64,000 nt of DNA from Collinsella sp. (GTDB lineage: Bacteria > Actinomycetota > Coriobacteriia > Coriobacteriales > Coriobacteriaceae): positions 1-64,000 of the forward strand of contig DXMY01000041.1 of NCBI GenBank assembly GCA_019413925.1. The letters run 5' to 3'. Made by a program: the position numbers and the translations under genes. The stretch's first letter is position 1. Each line of letters starts with the position of its first letter. Under the pieces are notes generated by a model that worked only from the letters and a program-made list of their open reading frames with translations, made no database searches and had not been told where the DNA came from. Positions 1 through 8,225 of this stretch are shown here, one piece after another.

Positions 1-117
1 GAACAGGAGTCGCTCGAGCTCGTCGGGCGGCAGGTTGAGGAGCTCGTCGCCGGGACGGTGCAGGCAGACCTTCCTGAGCTTGCCGATCTCGGAAGGCACG
101 TGCAGACCTTTCGTCAT
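1..117 (-). CDS. arcA: Arginine deiminase, N-terminal part (cut by window edge)
   Basis: Only the first 39 codons are in the window; the rest lies beyond position 1. The protein begins [17 protein letters not shown] and continues with the LHRPGDEL block that is characteristic of the start of arginine deiminase, which hydrolyses arginine to citrulline and ammonia in the cytosolic ADI pathway. The ATG at 115-117 is preceded by AGGAGG only two bases away, so the spacing is tight but the site is clear. A hairpin (arms 158-165 and 175-182) lies in its leader. The identity rests on family knowledge of this N-terminal block; the catalytic residues are outside the window. Confidence 0.85.
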   Translation of the reverse strand, partial: MTKGLHVPSEIGKLRKVCLHRPGDELLNLPPDELERLLF

Positions 118-668
118 GGCCTCCTACCTTTCTTTCGGGCCTTACGGCCGAATCTCTCAGCACCCTTCCGTAACGGGTGCTGCTTGCTGACAGCTCTAGT
201 TATATCCAAATATCACCCGCAATTCCACCTCGCCCCCGAACGGTCAACAAAGTTCGATGAACGGTATATCGAATATGATTCCCCCATAATGCACTTCGGC
301 GTTCTAAAGTAGCTTTTCTAAGGTAAATGCTCTTTTTTCTTAAAAATCATTCGCAATTACAACTCCAATCTTTCGATTAAGAATTGCATATCTAAAACGG
401 TTTTATGTATATAAATGACGCTTGTTCGTGTTTCTGTCTCTATTCGATGATATTCAGCTACCTATCATTCTTATTCACACATACTCACCAGTTGAGTGAG
501 GATATAGACCGTTTTTCACAACGCGAAGAGCGTCAGCTCTATGGCTTGTCAGCGCAAGAAGTAGGTAAAGATACCGTTCACGCGATACGTCCGTGCCATA
601 GGTCGACTAAATTGAGACAATAGTGAATAGTGTTAGGCAACCGTCCCCCACGGGGACTGAACGGACAG
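118..668. other. A+T-rich divergent intergenic region between arcA and ppk1
   Basis: About 550 bases with no convincing gene; short open frames here lack ribosome sites and recognisable content. It contains a GGCC/GGCC mini-hairpin near 138-149, a perfect 8-bp hairpin with arms 158-165 and 175-182 (CAGCACCC/GGGTGCTG), and a 6-bp hairpin GTCCCC-CAC-GGGGAC just before ppk1 (about 643-657). The region must hold promoters for both divergent genes, but I cannot name -35/-10 boxes with confidence. Confidence 0.5.
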
Positions 669-3077
669 ATGCATATGCCGAGCAAAATCGAAAAAAAGCA
701 AGCCGCCGCAAAGCTGCGTAAGCCGCCGCGCGACTTCTCGTACACGCAGAACCGAGAGCTCAGCTGGCTGCGCTTTGACAACCGTGTGCTTGACGAAGCC
801 TTCGACGAGACCGTTCCGCTGTTCGAGCGGCTAAAGTTCGTGTCGATTTTCGAGTCTAACCTCGATGAGTTTCTCATGGTGCGCGTGGGCGGCCTGTCCG
901 ATCTGGCAGAGCTCAAAAAACAGCCTGTCGACAACAAGAGCAATATGACCGCCTCCGAACAGGTCGATGCTGTCATGGCAGAGCTGCCCGGGCTCCTTAC
1001 CCGATGGGAGTCCATCTTTAAGAGCATCGAGGGCAAGCTCGACACCCTGGGCGTTCACCGCGCCCGCATCGATTCGCTTACGCCCGAGGAGCGCACCTTT
1101 GTAACCCGTTACTTCCAGGCCTACGTGTCGCCGGTCATCTCACCGCTGGTGATTGACCCGCGCCACCCCTTCCCCAACCTGCGCAACGGCGCACTCTACC
1201 TGGCCTGCGGCCTGGACGGCGTCACCGACGAGGAGAGTCTGCTGGGCCTTATCGAGATTCCCACCTCGATGAACCGCGTGGTCGAGATCCCCTCGCCCAC
1301 CGGCACCTACTCCTACATCTTACTCGAGGACGTCATCCTCGCCTGCCTGGACAGCTGCTTTGGCTCCTATAAGCCGCTCGACCGCGCGCTCATCCGCGTC
1401 ACCCGCAACGCCGACATCGACCCGGACGGCGAGGGCGTCGAGGAGGAAGAGGATTACCGTCAGCACATGAAGCGCATCCTCAAGAAACGCTTGCGCCTGC
1501 AGCCGGTGGTGCTCGCGGTCTCGGGGTCGCTCGAGAAGGCGACGCTCAAGACCATCCGCAAGGCGCTCGAGCTTTCGCGCCGCTCTGTCTTTACCTGCGA
1601 TATCCCGCTCGACCTAGGCTACGTCTTTGGCATTGAGGGCAAGATTCCCGAGCACCTGCGCAACGAGCTGCTCTTTACGCCGTTTAAGCCGCAGCCCAAC
1701 CCCACCATCGATATGACCCGCTCCATCCGCGAGCAGGTACTTCAGCACGACAAGCTGCTCTTTTATCCCTATGAGGCCATGAACCCCTTCCTGGATCTGG
1801 TGCACGAGGCCGCCTACGACCCCGAGTGCATCTCACTGCGCATCACGCTCTACCGCGTGGCCAAGCAGAGCCGCCTGTGCGAGTCACTGATCGATGCCGC
1901 CGAGAACGGCAAAGAGGTCACGGTGCTCATGGAGCTCCGCGCGCGCTTTGACGAGCAGAACAACATCGAGTGGGCCGAGCGCCTGGAAGAGGCCGGCTGC
2001 ACCGTCATCTACGGCTCCGAGGGCTTTAAGTGCCACTCCAAGATCTGCCAGCTCACCTATCGCGAGGGCATGGCGCTAACGCGCCTGACGCTGCTGGGCA
2101 CCGGCAACTTTAACGAGAAGACGGCCAAACTCTACAGCGACTTTATGCTCATGACCGCTCACCCCGGCATCGGCGAGGACGCCAACCTGTTCTTCCGCAA
2201 CCTGTCGCTGGGCAACCTGCGCGGCGATTACCGCTTCCTGGGTGTGGCGCCCGTCGGACTGAAACCGCTCATCATGCGCGGGCTTGACCGCGAGATCCAG
2301 CGCGCCCTCGCCGGCGAGCCCGCCCGCGTGTTCTTTAAACTCAACTCGCTCACCGACCGCGAGGTCATCGACAAGATCGCCGAGGCATCGTGCGCAGGAG
2401 TCCGCGTGGACATGATCATCCGCGGCATCTCGTGCCTCAAGCCGGGCGTTCCTGGCAAGACCGAGAACGTGCATGTCCGTTCTATCGTCGGACGCTTTTT
2501 GGAGCATGCGCGCGTTTACGCCTTTGGCGTGGACTCGGACATGATCTATCTGAGCTCGGCCGACATGATGACGCGCAACACCGAGCACCGCGTGGAGATC
2601 GCCTTCCCCGTGCTCGACCCCACCTGCCGCGCCCTGGTGCACGAGTACATGAGCATGCAGCTGCGCGACAACGTGAAGGCCCGCAGCCTCACGAGCGACG
2701 GCACCTGGGTCCCCGTGGAGCGCGCAGAGGGTGAGAAACCCTTCAACTCGCAGGAAGCCCTGCTGGAGCGTGCCTACCGCAACGCCGAGGCCGCGCCCGA
2801 GCCCGTCATTGAGGCAAAGCCCGCCCCTGCTCCTAAGCCGCAGCCGGCCACACCCGAGGTTCAGAAGGTCCAGGCGACCGTCATTGAGCCCGAGCCCGCA
2901 CCTGCACCTCAGCCCGAGCCGCAGGCAGCTAAGCCCGCACCCGAGACGAGCGCCCGTCGCGATAAGCCCGCCGGCAAGACCAAGGCCATCGAGCGCCATC
3001 GCCCCGGTCGTGTGCGCATGGGCCTGGGCCTGATCGGCCTGGGTCTTAAGACGCTCATTACCGGCAAGACGAAATAG
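669..3077 (+). CDS. ppk1: Polyphosphate kinase 1
   Basis: Reversibly transfers the terminal phosphate of ATP onto inorganic polyphosphate. The N-terminal block RELSWLRFDNRV, the CHSKI segment near residue 456 (the autophosphorylated histidine region) and FLEHARVYAF near residue 611 (second conserved histidine) are intact. About 802 residues from the ATG at 669, which I prefer over an upstream GTG at 630; an ATG at 675 is equally possible. Beyond about residue 705 there is an unusual Ala/Pro/Glu-rich tail of roughly 75 residues followed by a basic Arg/Lys stretch. Typical Ppk1 proteins end before this, so the tail looks like a lineage-specific tether or interaction segment. A terminator follows directly. 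Confidence 0.93.
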   Translation: MHMPSKIEKKQAAAKLRKPPRDFSYTQNRELSWLRFDNRVLDEAFDETVPLFERLKFVSIFESNLDEFLMVRVGGLSDLAELKKQPVDNKSNMTASEQVDAVMAELPGLLTRWESIFKSIEGKLDTLGVHRARIDSLTPEERTFVTRYFQAYVSPVISPLVIDPRHPFPNLRNGALYLACGLDGVTDEESLLGLIEIPTSMNRVVEIPSPTGTYSYILLEDVILACLDSCFGSYKPLDRALIRVTRNADIDPDGEGVEEEEDYRQHMKRILKKRLRLQPVVLAVSGSLEKATLKTIRKALELSRRSVFTCDIPLDLGYVFGIEGKIPEHLRNELLFTPFKPQPNPTIDMTRSIREQVLQHDKLLFYPYEAMNPFLDLVHEAAYDPECISLRITLYRVAKQSRLCESLIDAAENGKEVTVLMELRARFDEQNNIEWAERLEEAGCTVIYGSEGFKCHSKICQLTYREGMALTRLTLLGTGNFNEKTAKLYSDFMLMTAHPGIGEDANLFFRNLSLGNLRGDYRFLGVAPVGLKPLIMRGLDREIQRALAGEPARVFFKLNSLTDREVIDKIAEASCAGVRVDMIIRGISCLKPGVPGKTENVHVRSIVGRFLEHARVYAFGVDSDMIYLSSADMMTRNTEHRVEIAFPVLDPTCRALVHEYMSMQLRDNVKARSLTSDGTWVPVERAEGEKPFNSQEALLERAYRNAEAAPEPVIEAKPAPAPKPQPATPEVQKVQATVIEPEPAPAPQPEPQAAKPAPETSARRDKPAGKTKAIERHRPGRVRMGLGLIGLGLKTLITGKTK

Positions 3078-3101
3078 TCGTTTGTAGAAGCAGTTTGTAG
3101 A

Positions 3102-3147
3102 AGCGCCCCGCATTTGAGGAAAGCCTCGGATGCGGGGCGCTTTTCCC
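3102..3147 (+). terminator. Intrinsic terminator of ppk1
   Basis: Stem GCGCCCCGCAT pairs with ATGCGGGGCGC around a 16-base loop and is followed by TTTTCCC. It lies 25 bases after the ppk1 stop and before the methyltransferase gene. Confidence 0.85.
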
Positions 3148-3190
3148 TGCTACCATGGTGCGAGCAACAACACGAATGACAGGCAGGGAT

Positions 3191-4504
3191 ATGAAGCTCA
3201 CTATAGAATCGATGACCTACGGCGCCGACGGGCTGGCGCACGCCGACAACGGCAAAGCCGTCTTTGTGCAGGGCGCCGTGGCAGGCGACACCGTCGAGGC
3301 CGAGGTCGCACAGGACGGCAAGTCGTTCATGCGCGCCCGCACGACCGAGATTCTGGAGCCGAGCCCCGATCGCATTCAGCCTCCCTGCCCCTACGTGGGC
3401 ATCTGCGGCGGCTGCTCGTGGGGCAATCTCTCACGCACGGCACAGCTCGCCGCCAAGGAGCAAAACCTGCGCTCCACGCTCGAGCGCATCGGCAAGTTCG
3501 CTCCTGAGCAGGTCGATGAGTTGGTACAGCCCATCTGCCACACCAAGGACGACTGGGGCTACCGCAATAAAATCGAGCTCGAACCGACCGTCGTCAACGG
3601 TCGCGTGCGCCTTGGCATGCACGGTGTCGACCCCAGCAAAATCGTGACCGTCGATGCGTGCCCGCTGTTCGATAAACGTTTTCCCAAGGCGCTCAAATCG
3701 GTCGTCGGCGCACTCAACTATCTAAGCGGCAGCCATGACTTGGGACTCGAACGCGTGGGCATTCGTGCATCGCGCCGCACCAAGGCGCTCGAGGTTGCAC
3801 TCTGGACGCCAACAGGCTCTTTTCCGCGCTCGCAGGTCTCCCGCGTGCTGGCGGACGCCGCTCATCCCACGAGCATCGTGCGCGTGATGAGCAAGGGCGA
3901 AAAGAAGGCCCGCCGTGTCTCCAAGGTCGAAATGCTCGCCGGAGAGGGCTCATGGACCGAGAATATCGCCGAGGGCCAGATGCGCTTGTCTGCCCCGTCT
4001 TTTTTCCAGGTCAACACCAAGGGTGCCGAGATTTTGATCGAGCTTGTCATGGAAGCGCTCGACCCGCAAGAAGACGAGCTTGCCGTGGACCTGTACTGCG
4101 GCGCCGGAACCTTTACCCTGCCGCTCGCCCGCCGCTGCGACTTCGTCGCCGCCGTCGAGGCCTACGGCCCGGCCGTGCGCGACCTGCGCCGTAACCTGGA
4201 GATCAACAAGCTTGATAACGTCGACGTCATTGGCGGAGACGCGGTGCGCGAGTTCCCCGACCAGGATGCCGACGTCTTGGTGGTCGACCCGCCGCGCGCA
4301 GGCCTCGCCCCCGAGGCGATCGACCTTATCGCCAGCACGAGTGCTCGCGATGTAGCCTACGTGAGCTGCGACCCGGCCACCCTGGCGCGCGATCTCAAAC
4401 GCTTTGTCGAAGAAGGCACCTTCTCCCCCGTAAAGATCACGCCAGTCGATCTGTTCCCACAAACCTTCCACTGCGAGGCCGTCGTCCACCTTAGGCGCAA
4501 CTAG
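3191..4504 (+). CDS. 23S rRNA m5U methyltransferase (RlmD/TrmA family, Fe-S type)
   Basis: A SAM-dependent RNA uracil-C5 methyltransferase of about 437 residues. An N-terminal TRAM-like beta barrel (residues 1-60) is followed by the cysteine cluster CPYVGICGGC near residues 65-75 with a further Cys near 156, the [4Fe-4S] ligands of the family. The Rossmann methyltransferase half carries DLYCGAGTF, DPPRAGL near residue 366 and the catalytic YVSCDP near 393. The ATG at 3191 with GCAGGGA upstream is chosen over one at 3155 because the TRAM domain begins right there. Whether it modifies U747, U1939 or both cannot be told from sequence. Confidence 0.9.
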   Translation: MKLTIESMTYGADGLAHADNGKAVFVQGAVAGDTVEAEVAQDGKSFMRARTTEILEPSPDRIQPPCPYVGICGGCSWGNLSRTAQLAAKEQNLRSTLERIGKFAPEQVDELVQPICHTKDDWGYRNKIELEPTVVNGRVRLGMHGVDPSKIVTVDACPLFDKRFPKALKSVVGALNYLSGSHDLGLERVGIRASRRTKALEVALWTPTGSFPRSQVSRVLADAAHPTSIVRVMSKGEKKARRVSKVEMLAGEGSWTENIAEGQMRLSAPSFFQVNTKGAEILIELVMEALDPQEDELAVDLYCGAGTFTLPLARRCDFVAAVEAYGPAVRDLRRNLEINKLDNVDVIGGDAVREFPDQDADVLVVDPPRAGLAPEAIDLIASTSARDVAYVSCDPATLARDLKRFVEEGTFSPVKITPVDLFPQTFHCEAVVHLRRN

Positions 4505-4610
4505 CCACTCAATCATTGCTCAGATAAATCATTGAGAAATCGAGCGTGGCAAGCGGAGGTCTTCGGGGTATAAGACGGCTAATTGTATGCCGCCTATGAA
4601 AGGAACCCTC

Positions 4611-5153
4611 ATGCCCAGCGTTGCCGTTCTCGCCGCCGATGGCTTTGAAACTATTGAATGCTTGACCATGGTCGATGTCATGCGTCGCGGCGGTGTGCGT
4701 GCCACGCTCGTCTCGATTATGCCCACACGTGAGGTCGTAAGCTCGCTGCAGATCCCCGTGACCTGCGATGCGCTCTTTGATGAGATCAACTTTGACGAGT
4801 ACGACTGCGTCGTGCTGCCCGGCGGCTTGCCCGGTGCCACCAACCTGCGTGCCGATCAGCGCGTCTGCGACGTGGTCTGCGAGTTCGCCGCGACCAAGCA
4901 CGTTGCCGCCATCTGCGCCGCCCCGTTTATCCTGGGCGAGCTCGACCTACTCGAGGGGCGCCACGCCACGTGCTTCCCTGGCTTTGAGAAAAGCTTCCCC
5001 GAAGGCGCCTATACCGGCGAGAAGGTTACGCAAGACGGCAACATCATCACCGCCAGCGGCATGGCCCAGTCGCTCCCCTTTGCGCTTGAGCTGCTGCGCA
5101 CGCTCGCCGGCGACAAGGCCGTCGAGAAGGTCGCCGAGGGCATTCAGCTATGA
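4611..5153 (+). CDS. DJ-1/PfpI family protein
   Basis: A 180-residue single-domain flavodoxin-like protein of the DJ-1/PfpI superfamily, with the nucleophile-elbow cysteine in AAICAAP near residue 101 and the upstream conserved acidic residue in the DGFETIE segment near residue 13. Members are linked to protein or nucleotide deglycation and oxidative-stress protection; the exact activity is uncertain. The start at 4611 has AAAGGA eight bases upstream. Its stop overlaps the maf start (ATGA), so the two are translationally coupled. Confidence 0.88.
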   Translation: MPSVAVLAADGFETIECLTMVDVMRRGGVRATLVSIMPTREVVSSLQIPVTCDALFDEINFDEYDCVVLPGGLPGATNLRADQRVCDVVCEFAATKHVAAICAAPFILGELDLLEGRHATCFPGFEKSFPEGAYTGEKVTQDGNIITASGMAQSLPFALELLRTLAGDKAVEKVAEGIQL

Positions 5154-5731
5154 TTTTGGCTTCGCAATCACCGCGCCGCATCGAGTTGATGCGCGAGGCG
5201 GGCTATGACATTCGCGTGATTCCCGCAGATATCGACGAAACGCCTTTTGATGGCGAAGCTCCGCTTACACTCGTCGAGCGCTTGGCGCGTGCCAAAGCCG
5301 CTGCCGTCACGGCCGAACATGCCGAGCCCAACGAACTGACCGTCGCGGCCGATACTATTGTCACCTTTGACGGCCAAATTTTGGGCAAGCCGGCAGACGG
5401 GGACGAGGCGCGCACCATGCTCCGCGAGCTTTCGGGCCGCACGCACCAGGTCGCAACCGGCGTCTGCATCGTTAAAGCCGGCGACGCTACAGCTCCGCAT
5501 GCCGCCGAGAGCCTGTCGTTTGTCGATGTGACCGACGTGACGTTCTATGAGCTTACCGAAGAGCAGATCGAGCGCTATGTTGCCTCCGGCGAACCCATGG
5601 ACAAGGCCGGGGCCTACGGCATCCAAGGCACAGGCGGCCGCATGCTTGTGCACGATATTTCGGGTGACTTCTACAGCGTGGTGGGCTTGCCCATCGCTCG
5701 CGTCGCACGCGCGATTCAAAAACTCTCGTAA
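5150..5731 (+). CDS. maf: Maf-family nucleotide pyrophosphatase
   Basis: A 193-residue Maf protein, a house-cleaning pyrophosphatase that hydrolyses non-canonical or modified nucleoside triphosphates. It shows the N-terminal SQSPRR motif, the AADTIV segment with the catalytic Asp near residue 67, and the LSGRTHQVATGV and DKAGAYGIQG blocks. Its ATG overlaps the DJ-1 stop by four bases. A 9-bp perfect hairpin (arms 5739-5747 and 5753-5761) ending in TACAATTTT follows the stop. Confidence 0.93.
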   Translation: MILASQSPRRIELMREAGYDIRVIPADIDETPFDGEAPLTLVERLARAKAAAVTAEHAEPNELTVAADTIVTFDGQILGKPADGDEARTMLRELSGRTHQVATGVCIVKAGDATAPHAAESLSFVDVTDVTFYELTEEQIERYVASGEPMDKAGAYGIQGTGGRMLVHDISGDFYSVVGLPIARVARAIQKLS

Positions 5732-5738
5732 TTGCTCT

Positions 5739-5770
5739 GGCGCTGGGTATCCCCCAGCGCCTACAATTTT
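5739..5770 (+). terminator. Probable terminator after maf
   Basis: GGCGCTGGG pairs with CCCAGCGCC around a 5-base loop, followed by TACAATTTT. The T-run is imperfect. The same TACAAT could alternatively serve as a -10 box for the following peptidase gene. Confidence 0.6.
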
Positions 5771-5830
5771 GCCGTACCGTACGGATCCCGACCGGGCATA
5801 AGGCCCGGCGGAAAACCGATAGGAGAACAC

Positions 5831-6832
5831 ATGGACACACTGCTCGAAGCCATCGATGTTTGCAATGTCGATGGCTTTTGCTTTGGCAACTATACGGACG
5901 AGGAGGCTGGCACCGGCTGCACCGTAATCGTGGCGCCCGAGGGTGCCACCGGCGGCGTTGACGTACGTGGTGGTGCCCCCGCTTCGCGTGAGACCGACCT
6001 GCTGCGTCCCGAAAACACCGTCGATAAGGTCCACGCCGTCTGCCTTTCGGGCGGATCGGCCTTTGGCCTCGAGGCTGCAAGCGGCGTGGCCCGCGAACTC
6101 GAGAGCCGCGGCATTGGTCTGCCCGTCGGCCCCACGCAGGTGCCCATCGTGTGCTCCAGCTGTATCTTCGACCTTGCCTTTGGCGACCCCACGGTGCGTC
6201 CCGACATTGAGGCCGGCATCGCCGCCGTGCGCGAGGCGCTCGACCACACCCCCACCAAGCTCGAACAGGGCAACGTAGGCGCCGGCACGGGCGCTACCGT
6301 GGGTAAGCTCATGGGCCCCGCCACCTGCATGAAGGCCGGCCTTGGCGCTGCCGCCGTGGCGCTCGGCCCCATCAAGGTGGGCGCCGTGGTCTCGGTCAAC
6401 GCCTGCGGCAACGTTGTCGACCCCTTCACCGGCGAGTGGGTCGCCGGTATGCGCGCCGCAGCCGATAGCGACCAGATCGTCGACATGGAACTCGCAGCCT
6501 TTGCCGCCGCCGGATCCATGCAGATGCCGCTCGACCGCACCAACACCACCATCAGCTGCATCGTCACCAACGTGGAACTCACTAAGGCACAAGCCACCAA
6601 GGTCTCCCAGATGGCCGCAGACGCCTACGCACACGCCATCCGTCCCACGCACACCACCAACGACGGCGACACCATCTACACCCTCGCCAGCGGCAAACTG
6701 GGCGCCCAGGCAAGCGCCGCCGTTCCCCTAGACCTGCTGGGCATGCTCGCCGTAAGGGCTTTGCAAACCGCCATCGTAAACGGAGCCAAAACCGCCAAAA
6801 CCTCCCACGGCATCCCCGGCGCCGCGAAGTAA
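5831..6832 (+). CDS. P1-family (DmpA-like) aminopeptidase/esterase
   Basis: A 333-residue member of the P1/S58 peptidase family (L-aminopeptidase D-esterase/DmpA group), Ntn-like enzymes that self-cleave into two chains. Family blocks seen are CTVIVAPEGA, VHAVCLSGGSAFGLEAA near residues 65-85, QGNVGAGTGATVGK near 145, and VGAVVSVNACGNVVDP near 190, where the cleavage region lies. The start at 5831 has AGGAGA upstream; an in-frame GTG-type extension to 5732 has no ribosome site. A GC-rich 6-bp hairpin (about 5790-5808) sits in the leader. The substrate is unknown. Confidence 0.88.
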   Translation: MDTLLEAIDVCNVDGFCFGNYTDEEAGTGCTVIVAPEGATGGVDVRGGAPASRETDLLRPENTVDKVHAVCLSGGSAFGLEAASGVARELESRGIGLPVGPTQVPIVCSSCIFDLAFGDPTVRPDIEAGIAAVREALDHTPTKLEQGNVGAGTGATVGKLMGPATCMKAGLGAAAVALGPIKVGAVVSVNACGNVVDPFTGEWVAGMRAAADSDQIVDMELAAFAAAGSMQMPLDRTNTTISCIVTNVELTKAQATKVSQMAADAYAHAIRPTHTTNDGDTIYTLASGKLGAQASAAVPLDLLGMLAVRALQTAIVNGAKTAKTSHGIPGAAK

Positions 6833-6844
6833 ACTAGCTCGTCC

Positions 6845-6969
6845 GGTTGCCCGGTGGGTCTTGGTTATGTTTGCTGCTCTACAGTCCTGGCTCGCACGAA
6901 GAGCACATTAAGTGCTCTTCGGCTCGTGCGGAACTCGCGACAAACATAACCAAGACCCACCGGGCAACC
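6845..6969. repeat. Nested palindrome with perfect 29-bp arms
   Basis: Arms 6845-6873 and 6941-6969 are exact reverse complements over 29 bases (GGTTGCCCGG...). The 67-base interior carries a second perfect 10-bp hairpin, CGAAGAGCAC/GTGCTCTTCG with an ATTAA loop. It lies between convergently transcribed genes. No protein coding is evident. See the related elements at 7063-7171 and 10648-10778. Confidence 0.9.
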
Positions 6970-7062
6970 TACCAACCAAAATCTTTTCAGCCCAGGCCCC
7001 TGTGTACCGCGCGTCGGAGATCTTCAAATTCAGCTTGCTGACATAAAGCGGGACATAGCAGA

Positions 7063-7171
7063 GGACCCCTGGTCCTTAACTTGATACGAGTTCCGCACGC
7101 AAAGGAGGCGCCAGTGGCGCCTCCGTCTTGCGCAGGACTGTTCGAAGTAGCAAGTTAAGGACCAGGGGTCC
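7063..7171. repeat. Nested palindrome with perfect 21-bp arms
   Basis: Arms 7063-7083 and 7151-7171 are exact reverse complements (GGACCCCTGGTCCTTAACTTG). Inside is a 9-bp perfect hairpin GGAGGCGCC-AGT-GGCGCCTCC (7104-7124). Just outside, AGATCTTCAAATTCA near 7018-7033 recurs inverted at about 7199-7213 over the last codons of the glycosyltransferase gene, so the palindromic architecture is wider than the 21-bp arms. Confidence 0.88.
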
Positions 7172-7193
7172 CCGTTACCCGAGCGTTTCTGCC

Positions 7194-8225
7194 CTAGTTG
7201 AATTTGAAGATCTTTGAGGCAAGGCGGTATAGGCCGAGTGTGGTTTTGTCTCCGGCACGACCGCGGAGGTTGGTGAAGAAGCCGACCACACCGTAACGTG
7301 CACGACGATACATACGCTCGTCATAGGCCTTCAAATCATTCCACAGCGTCTTTAGGCGCTCGTCGGCGCAATCTTCCTCGGAAAGCTTGGTGAGCACCGA
7401 GCAGATCGCCATCATCATAGTGAAATAACCCATCATGTACGAACGCAGACGCGACGACTCGACATCGCTGTACAGGTGGTACGACTCCATCATGATGCGC
7501 GTCACACGGAACTGCTGATCGAGACGCTTGACCATCGTGGCCTCGTTGACACTCTGGCCCTCGCGACCGATAAAGTAGCGATAGAGGTCGATGTCGGCGT
7601 AGTACATGGTCTTGCAACGCGGCAGCGGCACGTAGGCATAGATGTTGTCCACATAGAACGTGTGCGGCGGCATGGGAAGGTTGGACTCGCGCAGCACATC
7701 CGTGCGATAGCACAGGCTGTGCATGAGCAGATTCTGGTCCAGGCGGAAATGGCCAATCTGGTCCCAGGTAAAGATCTTTTTTCGAGGCAAGGCAAACTTG
7801 TAACCAATGGCCGTATGCGTACCCTCGTAAACCTTCTCGTACACGTAGTTCGAGATAAACAGGTCAACGCGCTGGTCGCGCTCTTCAAAGCCGCGCAGAA
7901 TCGACAGCATGGTCGAAAGGGCAGCGCCGTCAAGCCAGTCGTCCGAGTCGACAACCTTGTAGTAGGTGCCCTGCGCCTCGCGCAGACCCGAAAGGACGGC
8001 AATACCGTGGCCGCCATTCTCCTGGTGCACCGCGCGGATGATTCCAGGATAACGGGCCTCCCACTCGTCGGCCTTGGCGGCCGTCTCATCCTTGGAGCCG
8101 TCGTCCACCACGATAATCTCGATATCGGTGGCATAATTGCTCCCCTCCAAGATGGAGGTAATGCAATGGTCCATGTCCTTAGCGGCGTTATACGAGGGAA
8201 TACCGAATGTTATGACTTTATGCAT
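7194..8225 (-). CDS. Family 2 glycosyltransferase
   Basis: A GT-A fold glycosyltransferase of about 343 residues. It shows the N-terminal ITFGIPSYNAAKDM, the IIVVDDGSKDET nucleotide-binding Asp pair near residue 38, NGGHGIAVLSGLREA and the VDSDDW metal-binding DXD motif near residue 97. The C-terminal half is helical and probably binds acceptor. ATG at 8223-8225 overlaps the end of glf by eight bases, so the two genes are coupled and expressed from the glf promoter. With glf beside it, a galactofuranose-containing surface glycan is the likely product; the acceptor is unknown. Confidence 0.88.
   Translation of the reverse strand: MHKVITFGIPSYNAAKDMDHCITSILEGSNYATDIEIIVVDDGSKDETAAKADEWEARYPGIIRAVHQENGGHGIAVLSGLREAQGTYYKVVDSDDWLDGAALSTMLSILRGFEERDQRVDLFISNYVYEKVYEGTHTAIGYKFALPRKKIFTWDQIGHFRLDQNLLMHSLCYRTDVLRESNLPMPPHTFYVDNIYAYVPLPRCKTMYYADIDLYRYFIGREGQSVNEATMVKRLDQQFRVTRIMMESYHLYSDVESSRLRSYMMGYFTMMMAICSVLTKLSEEDCADERLKTLWNDLKAYDERMYRRARYGVVGFFTNLRGRAGDKTTLGLYRLASKIFKFN

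Noticed and set aside
630..668. GTG at 630 as the ppk1 start
   Set aside because: No ribosome site and the first residues have no Ppk1 similarity; ATG 669 (or 675) is better.
6845..7171. Transposon terminal repeats or insertion sequence
   Set aside because: No transposase frame is inside and arms of the neighbouring palindromes are unrelated in sequence, so a single mobile element family is not supported.
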